A stretch of 64,000 nt of DNA from Pristionchus mayeri (GCA_036245805.1 BTRK01000004.1:19096001-19160000); one strand, 5' to 3'; positions 34,931 through 46,789 are shown, counted from the stretch's first letter. Made by a program: numbers and translations. The notes: a model not told the origin generated them from the sequence alone.

Positions 34931-35570
34931 ATCAGCAATGACGGGAATCAAACACATGAGAGGCCCCTATCTCTCTTCGAATTTGTTAGCGCGAGAGAGT
35001 GGATGAAATCGAGAGATTCTGCAGAATATGATACGAGTGCAGAGAGCGGAGCGTCTCGTCACTGATAACAACGAGTAAGGGAGAAGAGTAATTGCAGACA
35101 GTGGTGGATTACTGAAATCAAGTTCGATCGGGCAAAAACAAATTGAATATTGAGTGGAAACCAATTTGACTCCGATGCGTATCTCCCCGAAAGCAAAGGA
35201 TGCGATTACCATAGCATTCCCTTTGAAATATCTCTTACAGAAATCACAACTGAATACGCATCTTTATTTTTACGTTTCTCAATCTGCTGATCAACGACAT
35301 TTTTGATGACAAAACACTGAGAGGGCATTTGCGAAAACCGACTTAGTTATCGAATTCGCATTTGGAAGGATATTATCGTACGTACAATCCGCAACAGTGT
35401 GACTGAGACAGCAGACATGACGATAAGCCGAAAACACGGGACGCCCTTATCTCCATGCGAATTTGACCTTGCTAGAGATGGAGTGAAATCGAGAGTCTGC
35501 AGAATATGACACGAGTGCAGAGAGAGAAGCTTCTCGTCATTGATAAGAAGGATCAGGAGGAAGAAAAGAT
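34931..35570 (+). promoter_or_regulatory. FAR copy A upstream region: two repeated GATA-rich units
   Basis: Two related ~130-bp units (34,935-35,075 and 35,425-35,565) share TATCTC...GCGAATTTGA, GAAATCGAGAG, CTGCAGAATATGA and CTTCTCGTCA followed by TGATAA. The same pair, with the same ~480-bp spacing, precedes FAR copy B (38,300 and 38,775) and mirrors upstream of copy C. TGATAA/TTATC elements are GATA-factor sites. Upstream of 35,378 the sequence is clearly diverged from the B region; downstream it is nearly identical. Confidence 0.55.
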
Positions 35571-35716
35571 AAGACGAATGACAACACGACCGATCGACCG
35601 ATTCGCAGAAGGTTGTAATCACAAGGTCGAACGTCATCTGAAGCACCGCCTATATAAGCGGAAGACTGGTCAGGAGAACCTCAAGTTGCCTTCCTCCACA
35701 CCACTTCACACTCACA

Positions 35717-36859
35717 ATGGACTCCTCAATGCCCTCTGTAAACTCTCTTTTTGCTGGCCGCACTGTTTTCCTCACGGGAGGATCGGGATTCGTAGGCAAA
35801 GTAAGACTTACTTTCATACCTTTCGAAATCTACCTGAATCAAGTCATAATGATCAAAAAATTCCAGGTCGTAATCGAGAAGATGCTCCGTGATGTTCCTG
35901 ACATGGAGAAGATCTTCATTCTTGTCCGAGCAGCTAAAGGAAAATCAGCACAACAGAGATGGGCTGAGATCTCGCATGTACTGCCTTACCTTAAAGTATA
36001 TGCATAGTGGTAAAGTATTACGTGTGTTAACGTGAATGAACGAAATTGTGAGAGCGTGCAAAACAGTTAACATTGCTCCATTTCAGAGCGTTCTTTTCAA
36101 CAATGTCCGCGCCCGTTGCCCTTGGGCTCTCGATAAAGTCGTTCCTGTAGAAGGAGACATCACCATCGACGACATGGGACTGTCGTCAGAAAATCTGAAG
36201 GCAGTGCTAGAGGAGGTTTGCATTCCATTCTCTCCAGTACCTTCTGACTCTAGAATTACGAACTGGAATAATCCACCATTTCCAGACCTCGGTAGTTCTT
36301 CACTGCGCAGCTACAGTTCGCTTCAACGACACTCTCAGGTCGGCCATCGAACTCAACGTCAAGGGAGTCGACAGAATGATCAGCCTGTGCAAGAGAATGA
36401 CTAAACTCGATGTGAGTCTACCAACAGCATTCCAAACTATTCAAAACTATTCTATTCAAAACAAACTCACCCCAATCATCTCATAATTTTCAGTGTTTCC
36501 TCCACTGCTCCACTTGCTACGTGAACGTAGACAAGCAAGACGAAATCGAGGAGAAACTCTACGAAGTCATTTGTGATCCGCGCAAGCTCATCGATGTAAG
36601 CATTTCAAAATATCGCTTTCATTATTTTTAAATATTGATATTTACAAATATAAAATATCAAGTTTGCTGGCCCAGAGCTGGATGAGTGACGAGATGCTGA
36701 ACGGTATCACAGCTTCGATCAGCAAGACCTACTTCAACACTTACTGCTTTACCAAACACATCGCTGAGGTAGGTCTTCCGTTTTCCATTTCTAGATTTGT
36801 CAACCTTTCTTATTTCAGGAACTCGTGAAACGCGAATGCGTCGATCTCCCCACTCTCAT
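35717..36859 (+). pseudogene. Fatty acyl-CoA reductase copy A, truncated
   Basis: Exons 1 to 6 and part of 7 (35717-35800, 35867-35995, 36087-36215, 36286-36411, 36494-36595, 36670-36768, 36819-36859) are almost identical to copy B at an exact offset of 3,348. It keeps the NADPH-binding TGGSGFVGK and the YFNTYCFTK active-site region, but at 36,859/36,860 the sequence switches to the inverted SRSX receptor fragment, so about 310 C-terminal residues, including the C-terminal domain, are missing. The acceptor before exon 6 is also changed from TTTGCAG (B, C) to TTTGCTG. Promoter and TATATAAG are intact, so a truncated transcript is possible, but not a working enzyme. Confidence 0.85.
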
Positions 36860-37590
36860 CCTGATGCATCGAGGGCGGACTACAGATGACATTTCTGAAA
36901 ATGTTGTTGTTCGACCGATTCTCCGAACACTCTACTCTAACCTTTCTTCGAAATACCGATATGCGAGATAGTACTGTATCGAAGCGTAGGTGAGTATTGC
37001 GATAGTATGGCACTGAGAGTGAGATGGAACAGGAAATTCCCGCAGGCACCTACCATCATGATAGCATGCGAGTGTTTGTTGATTGTCAAAGGGGAGAAGT
37101 GAACGGAGAGCAGTCGATCGATGGCGATTAAGAGCAGCAGAATAACTCCAGCAGACAAACCAAAGTTCGGAATGATCTGGGAAAACGAATGCAAGATTGT
37201 TCGAAGAAGCGAAGACTTTATCGCTTCATCAGAAGTTATCAATTATTATATTTTACCTGGATGATAGAGCACGTGAAGCTGCAAATATACGAATCTCTTA
37301 GAAACAATATTGGAATGATTTTAGGTAGATGTCCGAACTAAAAACATTAAAATTTTAAAGAATTATTTGATGTCAAACCTGATGCAAAATATCAGACAAT
37401 GCGCAAAATGCAATGAGGATGCTGCACGTGCTGTGCAATGTTCTGGAAATGCTCTTTTTACTGGGAGGAGAAAAGTTGTTGCCTACTTGGTTCTGATGGT
37501 GGCTATGATGATGAGGGAGTTGGTGCAAGATCCGAGAACAATGAGACTTGCATATAGGGCAGCAATGAAATGAAACGCATTCGGCTCCAT
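36860..37590 (-). pseudogene. SRSX receptor 5' fragment (palindrome copy)
   Basis: Mirror copy of exons 1 to 5 and the first 35 bases of exon 6 of the receptor at 48,206-49,463. Exons: 37487-37590, 37379-37442, 37257-37337, 37054-37176, 36942-37012, 36860-36894. It lacks TM5 to TM7 and is joined tail-to-tail to truncated FAR copy A. Only about one base of overlap (C) exists at the junction, suggesting microhomology-mediated or blunt joining. Confidence 0.85.
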
Positions 37591-38299
37591 CTTGAGAAGG
37601 AAATGAGATGATATCGAGATGAACGTAGACGATATTTTATCGAACCACTCATGAAAAGTTCACCGTATATCACGTACATACGGAGAGTACACGAGTAAAG
37701 TTTATCTCCTCAGATATTATTGAATTTATGCAGAAAGCGGACGTGAATGATCGTATATCCCTGTGCTCTAGTCCTCAAGTATGTAGATTCCAACATGGCA
37801 GTCGAGACTAAAAGCGGTGAAGAGTGAAGCAAGAGCATAAATGCAAATTGTAAAAATCTATTCTTGAAAATTGTGCAGAAGCGATTTTTCTGCAAGAAAA
37901 GAGCGGAATTATTTTGAGATAACGTTTCCGGGCACTTACGCTATAGGGACTGATATTTGTGTGTGAAGATCTTCGATGCTTACTGCCAACTAAAATGAGA
38001 TACCGAACTCATAACCAAACTACATAATCGTCATTGATTGCAGAACTTCACTCCTGAATAGTCGTGCTTTCCGAAAATACAACGTTTGATTGATGTGATT
38101 ATTGGAAACATTTATGTACGTGTTATGCCGTTGGTCTAAATAATACCGAGACGTTACCTTGTGTGTAAAAGTTTATTTCAAATTCGTCTGCAATGTTTAG
38201 ACGTGCAACGACTTTCTCCGTGATATCATAATTTTCGATAAGCCAAAACTCACAATCAGCGAATTATGTCCTCGTGTGATATCACGAATGAGGATAAGC
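37591..38299. other. Intergenic, divergent receptor/FAR spacer (left arm)
   Basis: Between the receptor fragment start and the FAR copy B upstream units. No feature recognised. Identical to the right-arm counterpart apart from rare changes. Confidence 0.4.
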
Positions 38300-39006
38300 C
38301 CAAACCATTGGACACTCTTATCTCAATGCGAATTTGATCGTCTCAGAGACCGTAGAAATAGCACATGAAATCGAGAGATTCCCTGCAGAATATCGCACCA
38401 GGGAAGAGAGCAGAACTTCTCGTCACTGATAAAGACGAGGAAGGAAGAAATGTAATTGCAGACAATGGTGGTTTTTTTAAAAATCAAGCATATCTCAGTA
38501 AATTGATAAAAAAACAAGCAATAAACATATGAAAATCTATCGGGAATCACTTTTGTTGAAGAGCTAAAGAAGAAAGGGACGCAAATACTCAGTTTGGAAA
38601 TCATAATTGCTTTCACTGCTTTCTTCCTCTATCGGCTGATCAACGATATTTAGGCATGCAACGACGAGATGGGCATTGGCGAAATGAAGAACCGCCGTTT
38701 TCTTTTCGAACTCGTACAATCTCCTGTACGTACAATCCGCAACAGTGTGACTGAGACAGCAGACATGACGATAAGCCGAAAACACGGGACGCCCTTATCT
38801 CCATGCGAATTTGACCTTGCTAGAGATGGAGTGAAATCGAGAGTCTGCAGAATATGACACGAGTGCAGAGAGAGAAGCTTCTCGTCATTGATAAGAAGGA
38901 TCAGGAGGAAGAAAAGATAAGACGAATGACAACACGACCGATCGACCGATTCGCAGAAGGTTGCAATCACAAGGTCGAACGTCATCTGAAGCACCGCCTA
39001 TATAAG
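38300..39006 (+). promoter_or_regulatory. FAR copy B upstream region and TATA box
   Basis: Two GATA-bearing repeat units as before copy A, then TTGATAAG (38,888), AAGATAAG (38,914) and a TATA box TATATAAG at 38,999-39,006, 59-66 bp before the ATG. Suggests strong, possibly intestinal or epidermal GATA-driven expression (inference). Confidence 0.5.
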
Positions 39007-39064
39007 CGGAAGACTGGTCAGGAGAACCTCAAGTTGCCTTCCTCCACACCACTTCACACTCACA

Positions 39065-41765
39065 ATGGACTCCTCAATGCCCTCTGTAAACTCTCTTTTT
39101 GCTGGCCGCACTGTTTTCCTCACGGGAGGATCGGGATTCGTAGGCAAAGTAAGACTTACTTTCATACCTTTCGAAATCTACCTGAATCAAGTCATAATGA
39201 TCAAAAAATTCCAGGTCGTAATCGAGAAGATGCTCCGTGATGTTCCTGACATGGAGAAGATCTTCATTCTTGTCCGAGCAGCTAAAGGAAAATCAGCACA
39301 ACAGAGATGGGCTGAGATCTCGCATGTACTGCCTTACCTTAAAGTATATGCATAGTGGTAAAGTATTACGTGTGTTAACGTGAATGAACGAAATTGTGAG
39401 AGCGTGCAAAACAGTTAACATTGCTCCATTTCAGAGCGTTCTTTTCAACAATGTCCGCGCCCGTTGCCCTTGGGCTCTCGATAAAGTCGTTCCTGTAGAA
39501 GGAGACATCACCATCGACGACATGGGACTGTCGTCAGAAAATCTGAAGGCAGTGCTAGAGGAGGTTTGCATTCCATTCTCTCCAGTACCTTCTGACTCTA
39601 GAATTACGAACTGGAATAATCCACCATTTCCAGACCTCGGTAGTTCTTCACTGCGCAGCTACAGTTCGCTTCAACGACACTCTCAGGTCGGCCATCGAAC
39701 TCAACGTCAAGGGAGTCGACAGAATGATCAGCCTGTGCAAGAGAATGACTAAACTCGATGTGAGTCTACCAACAGCATTCCAAACTATTCAAAACTATTC
39801 TATTCAAAACAAACTCACCCCAATCATCTCATAATTTTCAGTGTTTCCTCCACTGCTCCACTTGCTACGTGAACGTAGACAAGCAAGACGAAATCGAGGA
39901 GAAACTCTACGAAGTCATTTGTGATCCGCGCAAGCTCATCGATGTAAGCATTTCAAAATATCGCTTTCATTATTTTTAAATATTGATATTTACAAATATA
40001 AAATATCAAGTTTGCAGGCCCAGAGCTGGATGAGTGACGAGATGCTGAACGGTATCACAGCTTCGATCAGCAAGACCTACTTTAACACTTACTGCTTTAC
40101 CAAACACATCGCTGAGGTAGGTCTTCCGTTTTCCATTTCTAGATTTGTCAACCTTTCTTATTTCAGGAACTCGTGAAACGCGAATGCGTCGATCTCCCCA
40201 CTCTCATCTTCCGTCCTGCAATCATCGCTGGAATCTGGAAGGACGGAATCCCCGGATGGGCTGATGCCTTCCAGGGAATCACTGCCAATGCACTCGGAGT
40301 GCGTCCATTATTCTCTTTTACTGCAATCTGCCGATTTTCGACTCTTTTTCTTCCTAACCAAGGGATATTTTCAGTTCGGAACGGGTACAATTCCTCGCAT
40401 GCCTTGTGATACTCGCAATCCTCTCGATGTCGTGCCGGTCGATGTCGTCAGCAACATGATGATCACGTGTGCTGCCTACAGACTGCATCTCACAGCCCAG
40501 AAGTGAGTTTTCATTCTACTATCACTAGAGCTTCCGAAATACTCCGAATAGAGATGAATGCCTAATTGAAGGGATCGTTCGATGCCCGTATTTCACTGCA
40601 ACAGCTCTCATCTCAACCCTCTCACTGCCGAGCTATACAGAGACCTTTGCGGAACGGTACATTACTATTCATTTCGAAATTACCAGCCACTTTATCAAGT
40701 GTACCTCATTGATGTCTCAATCTGACCATTTCAGTTCCTGCACAAGTACCCTCTCGAGAAGATCCTCTGCTCTCCCTCAGCTGGTACCCGAGGAACTCCC
40801 GCTCTCGAAGATTCGCTCCATGCATTCAAGGAGCACGTAGTAGGACCATCCATCGACAAAATCGGCACTCTCTTCGGAAAGAGACCATTGTAAGTGATTG
40901 ATATTGAAAGAACAAGTCGATTTCTTCAAAACAAATGCCAATTCCTTGAATATTTTACCCATGGAAGAATATGACGATGAATTTTCAGCTGGACTCGCAC
41001 CTTCTCCAAAGTGCGCGAAGTCTACGGTGTCTTCATTCCCTTCACCTCCAAGAGATGGATCTACCGCTCAGATGGAATGGTCGATTTGATTGAAAAGATG
41101 CAAGATGATGACAGAGAGGTGAGCATTTGGCATAAGTTAGCTGCAGTGTAAATTTTCAATGGATAAGATCGTCAAATGTTTTGTTTCTTCGGTAATTTGG
41201 CTAACATTTCAGACTTTCGATTTCGACCTCCGTCCTCTTGACTGGACTGACTACATCGGGGATGTTCTCTTCGGAATGAAGACATTCCTCACCAAGAACG
41301 ATATCATGTCCGACGAGAAACTGACCGAAGCAAGGAGGAAAATGAAGATGTGAGTATTATTATTCTTATTGGTGCATAAACCTTTCCAATTTTCCAAAGA
41401 GTGAAGTTTCTAAGGATGTCATTGATGTATTCCTTTCAGTCACCAGGGAATCGAGCTGACTGCCACTTTCATATTCGCTTGGCTTCTCTCCCTTTTGCTC
41501 ACTGGGTGAGACATTAATCCACTTCTCCTCATCTTCATTCCCATATTACTTATGGCCGTTCCACTTATTTACTTGATTATCATCAAACCTTTGCAGTTCA
41601 TTCTCATCATGGAACGTTGCTCTTCCCCTTTGCTTCGCTCTCTACTATTACTTCAACTGCGGAATGTTCAACACCGTGCCAATTGGAACGATCGAAAGCT
41701 ATAGAAAGCGAATTAACGCAGATCTTGGAGATGAGATGGCGACCCGAAAAATCAGTGCGGCCTGA
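39065..41765 (+). CDS. Fatty acyl-CoA reductase (FAR), copy B
   Basis: Converts fatty acyl-CoA to fatty alcohol with NADPH, for ether lipids and waxes, usually on the peroxisome or ER membrane. Fourteen exons: 39065-39148, 39215-39343, 39435-39563, 39634-39759, 39842-39943, 40018-40116, 40167-40298, 40375-40502, 40572-40656, 40735-40889, 40989-41118, 41213-41349, 41440-41505, 41597-41765; 556 residues, normal for the family. Rossmann motif TGGSGFVGK near residue 20, HCAATVRF near 135, YFNTYCFTK with the catalytic Tyr and Lys (YxxxK) near 200, and the C-terminal FAR domain with FDLRPLDWTDYIGDV. One or two hydrophobic segments follow (ELTATFIFAWLLSLLLTG and WNVALPLCFALYYYF). Intron 12 contains TTGGTGCATAAACC, like a mariner tip. 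All splice sites and phases intact. Confidence 0.92.
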
Positions 41766-42060
41766 ACTCGAAAGGCACTGGAACAATGCTTTGTGTACAT
41801 AACCGGTCACTATCATGTAAATTTCGGAGGATTGCTCTCCAAGCTTTATCATTCTCATTCGATCTTGCCTGTCAATTGTAAATATTAATGTACATAATTG
41901 GAAACATGATGAACAATAAAGAAAATTTCTTCAAATATTTCTGATTGAAAAAGTGTTGTGAATGAGTGCTGGAAGGTAGAGTGAAAGGAAGACTCTGCAG
42001 AACTGAGGGAAGAGAAGAGGAAACGTAGAAATGGAAAAGGCATGACAAAACAAAAGAAGT
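41766..42060. other. FAR 3' flank
   Basis: Contains an AATAAA signal near 41,918 about 150 bp after the stop, then the tRNA flank. Mirror in the right arm. Confidence 0.5.
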
Positions 42061-42132
42061 TGCCCATGGCTGGAATCGAACCAGCGTCGCCACGGCCACA
42101 ACGTGGAGTACTAACCACTATACTACATGGGC
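42061..42132 (-). tRNA. trnH: tRNA-His (GTG), left arm
   Basis: Same 72-nt gene as at 28,391, with GTG anticodon and intact stems; mirrored exactly by the plus-strand copy at 43,664. Confidence 0.95.
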
Positions 42133-42274
42133 CGACAGCTGACCTCCGTAATCATGAAGAAGTACCTGAAGATCCATACACCATTGAAATTACTGATATT
42201 ATGTACATTCTAATCACTCCTTTCATCTTGCCGTACGAACCCGCTGGTCCCCGAGCAAGAAGAGATCGCATACT

Positions 42275-43277
42275 TTCCCACTTCCTGTGGAGGAAGTGCA
42301 CCCACTGACGCCTGGAATCCATCACTGAACTCGTTGACCGCATTTCGCAACTTCCGGTAAAATCCATTTTTCGACAACCCTATTTTCGGGCTAAATGACC
42401 ATATCTTTGGTCTTAGATGAGCTACAGCCCCCAAAATTGGCAGGTAACATACTGTAGGGATGAGTAAGTATTATTCCAAAAAGTAGCACGATTGACCGCT
42501 TTGTTCAAAATTTCGAAAAATGTTGATTGTCATTTTCGTCGGATATCGGATTTTACGATGCGTAGGGATAATATTTAGATCTTGTGCACAGAAGTAGGAA
42601 AACTATTTGAGATAAAGTAAGCGAAGTTGTGGAGTTGTATCGTTCAGTTGACGGATATTATGGTTGCTTTTCGGAGGGCTTTGAGTGCTGAAATGTGGAA
42701 TGATTCAAAATATTTTCGAAGATAAGAGAGACATTCAAGGTCGAATCGTTCAGGATAAGTCAGAATAGTTAATATCTCGGCCAGTCCAACATATTGGCAA
42801 GTTTCGGAGTGAATTCGAAAAGGCTGAATTGTGACTCACTCGTCATTTTCCCACTCAAACCCATCCGTAGCCCCTCCGAAAAGCAACTATAATATCCGTC
42901 AACTGAAAGATCAGACTCCATAAGTTCACTCACTTTATCTCAGATAGTTTTCCTACTTCTGTGCACAAGATCTAAATATTATCTCTACGCGTCGTAAAAT
43001 CCGATATCCGACGAAAATGACAATCAACATTTTTCGAAATTTTGAACAAAGCGGTCAATCGTGCTACTTTTTGGCATAATACTTACTCATCCCTACAGTA
43101 TGTTACCTGCCAAGTTTGGGGGCTGTAGCTCATCTAAGACCAAAGTTATGGTCATTTAGCCCGAAAATAGGGTTGTCGAAAAATGGATTTTACCGGAAGT
43201 TGCGAAATGCGGTCAACGAGTTCAGTGATGGATTCCAGGCGTCAGTGGATGCACTTCCTCCACAGGAAGTGGGAAAG
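42275..43277. mobile_element. Foldback element at the palindrome centre
   Basis: Inverted repeats of about 410 bp (42,275-42,690 and 42,868-43,277) with tips CTTTCCCACTTCCTGTGGAG and its complement, and a loop of about 180 bp. Arm identity is visibly lower (several mismatches) than that of the surrounding 5.4-kb arms, so the element is older than the palindrome. It lies only on the left side of the spacer. Target duplication not resolved. Confidence 0.75.
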
Positions 43278-43521
43278 TCTAGAAAATTTCGGTGTACCCT
43301 ACATCTTAATTTTTAAAAACTGTCACCTAATATATTATGCAGAATAATAACCTATGTAGGCAGATACACATAAACAGCAGTGGTATATTCTCGTGAACTT
43401 TACCTATTGATCACCGCAAACCATGAGTCGATTGCTCATCTTAGAAGAAAGATATGAGGATTTCAATTGTAGGGCCATACTTTTGTCCGATACTGTAGGA
43501 GTCTCCACACCTACATCATCA
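43278..43521. other. Unique spacer of the palindrome
   Basis: Single-copy, 244 bp. Near 43,500-43,520 it continues the right-arm tRNA flank in a way also seen at about 28,600 (GATGATGTAGGTGTGGAGA here in reverse complement versus GATGGTGTAGGTGTGGAGA), so the right side preserves the ancestral continuation. Confidence 0.55.
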
Positions 43522-43663
43522 AGTATGCGATCTCTTCTTGCTCGGGGACCAGCGGGTTCGTACGGCAAGATGAAAGGAGTGATTAGAATGTACATAATAT
43601 CAGTAATTTCAATGGTGTATGGATCTTCAGGTACTTCTTCATGATTACGGAGGTCAGCTGTCG

Positions 43664-43735
43664 GCCCATGTAGTATAGTGGTTAGTACTCCACGTTGTGG
43701 CCGTGGCGACGCTGGTTCGATTCCAGCCATGGGCA
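43664..43735 (+). tRNA. trnH: tRNA-His (GTG), right arm
   Basis: Acceptor GCCCATG/CATGGGC, anticodon GTG, T loop TTCGATT. Third identical copy in the window. Confidence 0.95.
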
Positions 43736-44030
43736 ACTTCTTTTGTTTTGTCATGCCTTTTCCATTTCTACGTTTCCTCTTCTCTTCCCTCAGTTCTACA
43801 GAGTCTTCCTTTCACTCTACCTTCCAGCACTCATTCACAACACTTTTTCAATCAGAAATATTTAAAGAAATTTTCTTTATTGTTCATCATGTTTCCAATT
43901 ATGTACATTAATATTTACAATTGACAGGCAAGATCGAATGAGAATGATAAAGCTTGGAGAGCAATCCTCCGAAATTTACATGATAGTGACCGGTTATGTA
44001 CACAAAGCATTGTTCCAGTGCCTTTCGAGT

Positions 44031-46731
44031 TCAGGCCGCACTGATTTTTCGGGTCGCCATCTCATCTCCAAGATCTGCGTTAATTCGCTTTCTATAGCTT
44101 TCGATCGTTCCAATTGGCACGGTGTTGAACATTCCGCAGTTGAAGTAATAGTAGAGAGCGAAGCAAAGGGGAAGAGCAACGTTCCATGATGAGAATGAAC
44201 TGCAAAGGTTTGATGATAATCAAGTAAATAAGTGGAACGGCCATAAGTAATATGGGAATGAAGATGAGGAGAAGTGGATTAATGTCTCACCCAGTGAGCA
44301 AAAGGGAGAGAAGCCAAGCGAATATGAAAGTGGCAGTCAGCTCGATTCCCTGGTGACTGAAAGGAATACATCAATGACATCCTTAGAAACTTCACTCTTT
44401 GGAAAATTGGAAAGGTTTATGCACCAATAAGAATAATAATACTCACATCTTCATTTTCCTCCTTGCTTCGGTCAGTTTCTCGTCGGACATGATATCGTTC
44501 TTGGTGAGGAATGTCTTCATTCCGAAGAGAACATCCCCGATGTAGTCAGTCCAGTCAAGAGGACGGAGGTCGAAATCGAAAGTCTGAAATGTTAGCCAAA
44601 TTACCGAAGAAACAAAACATTTGACGATCTTATCCATTGAAAATTTACACTGCAGCTAACTTATGCCAAATGCTCACCTCTCTGTCATCATCTTGCATCT
44701 TTTCAATCAAATCGACCATTCCATCTGAGCGGTAGATCCATCTCTTGGAGGTGAAGGGAATGAAGACACCGTAGACTTCGCGCACTTTGGAGAAGGTGCG
44801 AGTCCAGCTGAAAATTCATCGTCATATTCTTCCATGGGTAAAATATTCAAGGAATTGGCATTTGTTTTGAAGAAATCGACTTGTTCTTTCAATATCAATC
44901 ACTTACAATGGTCTCTTTCCGAAGAGAGTGCCGATTTTGTCGATGGATGGTCCTACTACGTGCTCCTTGAATGCATGGAGCGAATCTTCGAGAGCGGGAG
45001 TTCCTCGGGTACCAGCTGAGGGAGAGCAGAGGATCTTCTCGAGAGGGTACTTGTGCAGGAACTGAAATGGTCAGATTGAGACATCAATGAGGTACACTTG
45101 ATAAAGTGGCTGGTAATTTCGAAATGAATAGTAATGTACCGTTCCGCAAAGGTCTCTGTATAGCTCGGCAGTGAGAGGGTTGAGATGAGAGCTGTTGCAG
45201 TGAAATACGGGCATCGAACGATCCCTTCAATTAGGCATTCATCTCTATTCGGAGTATTTCGGAAGCTCTAGTGATAGTAGAATGAAAACTCACTTCTGGG
45301 CTGTGAGATGCAGTCTGTAGGCAGCACACGTGATCATCATGTTGCTGACGACATCGACCGGCACGACATCGAGAGGATTGCGAGTATCACAAGGCATGCG
45401 AGGAATTGTACCCGTTCCGAACTGAAAATATCCCTTGGTTAGGAAGAAAAAGAGTCGAAAATCGGCAGATTGCAGCAAAAGAGAATAATGGACGCACTCC
45501 GAGTGCATTGGCAGTGATTCCCTGGAAGGCATCAGCCCATCCGGGGATTCCGTCCTTCCAGATTCCAGCGATGATTGCAGGACGGAAGATGAGAGTGGGG
45601 AGATCGACGCATTCGCGTTTCACGAGTTCCTGAAATAAGAAAGGTTGACAAATCTAGAAATGGAAAACGGAAGACCTACCTCAGCGATGTGTTTGGTAAA
45701 GCAGTAAGTGTTAAAGTAGGTCTTGCTGATCGAAGCTGTGATACCGTTCAGCATCTCGTCACTCATCCAGCTCTGGGCCTGCAAACTTGATATTTTATAT
45801 TTGTAAATATCAATATTTAAAAATAATGAAAGCGATATTTTGAAATGCTTACATCGATGAGCTTGCGCGGATCACAAATGACTTCGTAGAGTTTCTCCTC
45901 GATTTCGTCTTGCTTGTCTACGTTCACGTAGCAAGTGGAGCAGTGGAGGAAACACTGAAAATTATGAGATGATTGGGGTGAGTTTGTTTTGAATAGAATA
46001 GTTTTGAATAGTTTGGAATGCTGTTGGTAGACTCACATCGAGTTTAGTCATTCTCTTGCACAGGCTGATCATTCTGTCGACTCCCTTGACGTTGAGTTCG
46101 ATGGCCGACCTGAGAGTGTCGTTGAAGCGAACTGTAGCTGCGCAGTGAAGAACTACCGAGGTCTGGAAATGGTGGATTATTCCAGTTCGTAATTCTAGAG
46201 TCAGAAGGTACTGGAGAGAATGGAATGCAAACCTCCTCTAGCACTGCCTTCAGATTTTCTGACGACAGTCCCATGTCGTCGATGGTGATGTCTCCTTCTA
46301 CAGGAACGACTTTATCGAGAGCCCAAGGGCAACGGGCGCGGACATTGTTGAAAAGAACGCTCTGAAATGGAGCAATGTTAACTGTTTTGCACGCTCTCAC
46401 AATTTCGTTCATTCACGTTAACACACGTAATACTTTACCACTATGCATATACTTTAAGGTAAGGCAGTACATGCGAGATCTCAGCCCATCTCTGTTGTGC
46501 TGATTTTCCTTTAGCTGCTCGGACAAGAATGAAGATCTTCTCCATGTCAGGAACATCACGGAGCATCTTCTCGATTACGACCTGGAATTTTTTGATCATT
46601 ATGACTTGATTCAGGTAGATTTCGAAAGGTATGAAAGTAAGTCTTACTTTGCCTACGAATCCCGATCCTCCCGTGAGGAAAACAGTGCGGCCAGCAAAAA
46701 GAGAGTTTACAGAGGGCATTGAGGAGTCCAT
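44031..46731 (-). CDS. Fatty acyl-CoA reductase (FAR), copy C
   Basis: Mirror image of copy B with the same product: 556 residues, fourteen exons (46648-46731, 46453-46581, 46233-46361, 46037-46162, 45853-45954, 45680-45778, 45498-45629, 45294-45421, 45140-45224, 44907-45061, 44678-44807, 44447-44583, 44291-44356, 44031-44199). TGGSGFVGK, YFNTYCFTK and FDLRPLDWTDY are all intact. I found no coding difference from copy B; one difference lies in intron 7 (near 45,476). Its upstream region (46,732 to about 47,500) mirrors that of copy B, including TATATAAG and the GATA units. Head-to-head with the complete SRSX receptor, about 1.5 kb apart. Confidence 0.92.
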
Positions 46732-46789
46732 TGTGAGTGTGAAGTGGTGTGGAGGAAGGCAACTTGAGGTTCTCCTGACCAGTCTTCCG

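Larger units (their letters stand above)
36860..42274. repeat. Left arm of 12-kb palindrome
   Basis: Mirrors 43522-48936 with x to 85,796 minus x. Every landmark tested (tRNA, 14 FAR exons, receptor exons, non-coding frames) keeps this constant, so no net indel exists in 5,415 bp. I noticed only a handful of base differences (for example near 38,651, 40,320, 41,936 and in 41,990-42,010). Outside the ends identity stops abruptly (36,859 and 48,937; 42,275 and 43,521). Confidence 0.95.

Noticed and set aside
35506..35892. 128-codon frame upstream of FAR, repeated in copies B and C
   Set aside because: It runs through the promoter, TATA box and FAR exon 1 in another frame; conserved only because the copies are recent.
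41360..41400. Mariner insertion in FAR intron 12
   Set aside because: Only one ~28-bp tip-like match (TTGGTGCATAAACC...) with no partner end; may be chance or a relic, so not annotated as an element.
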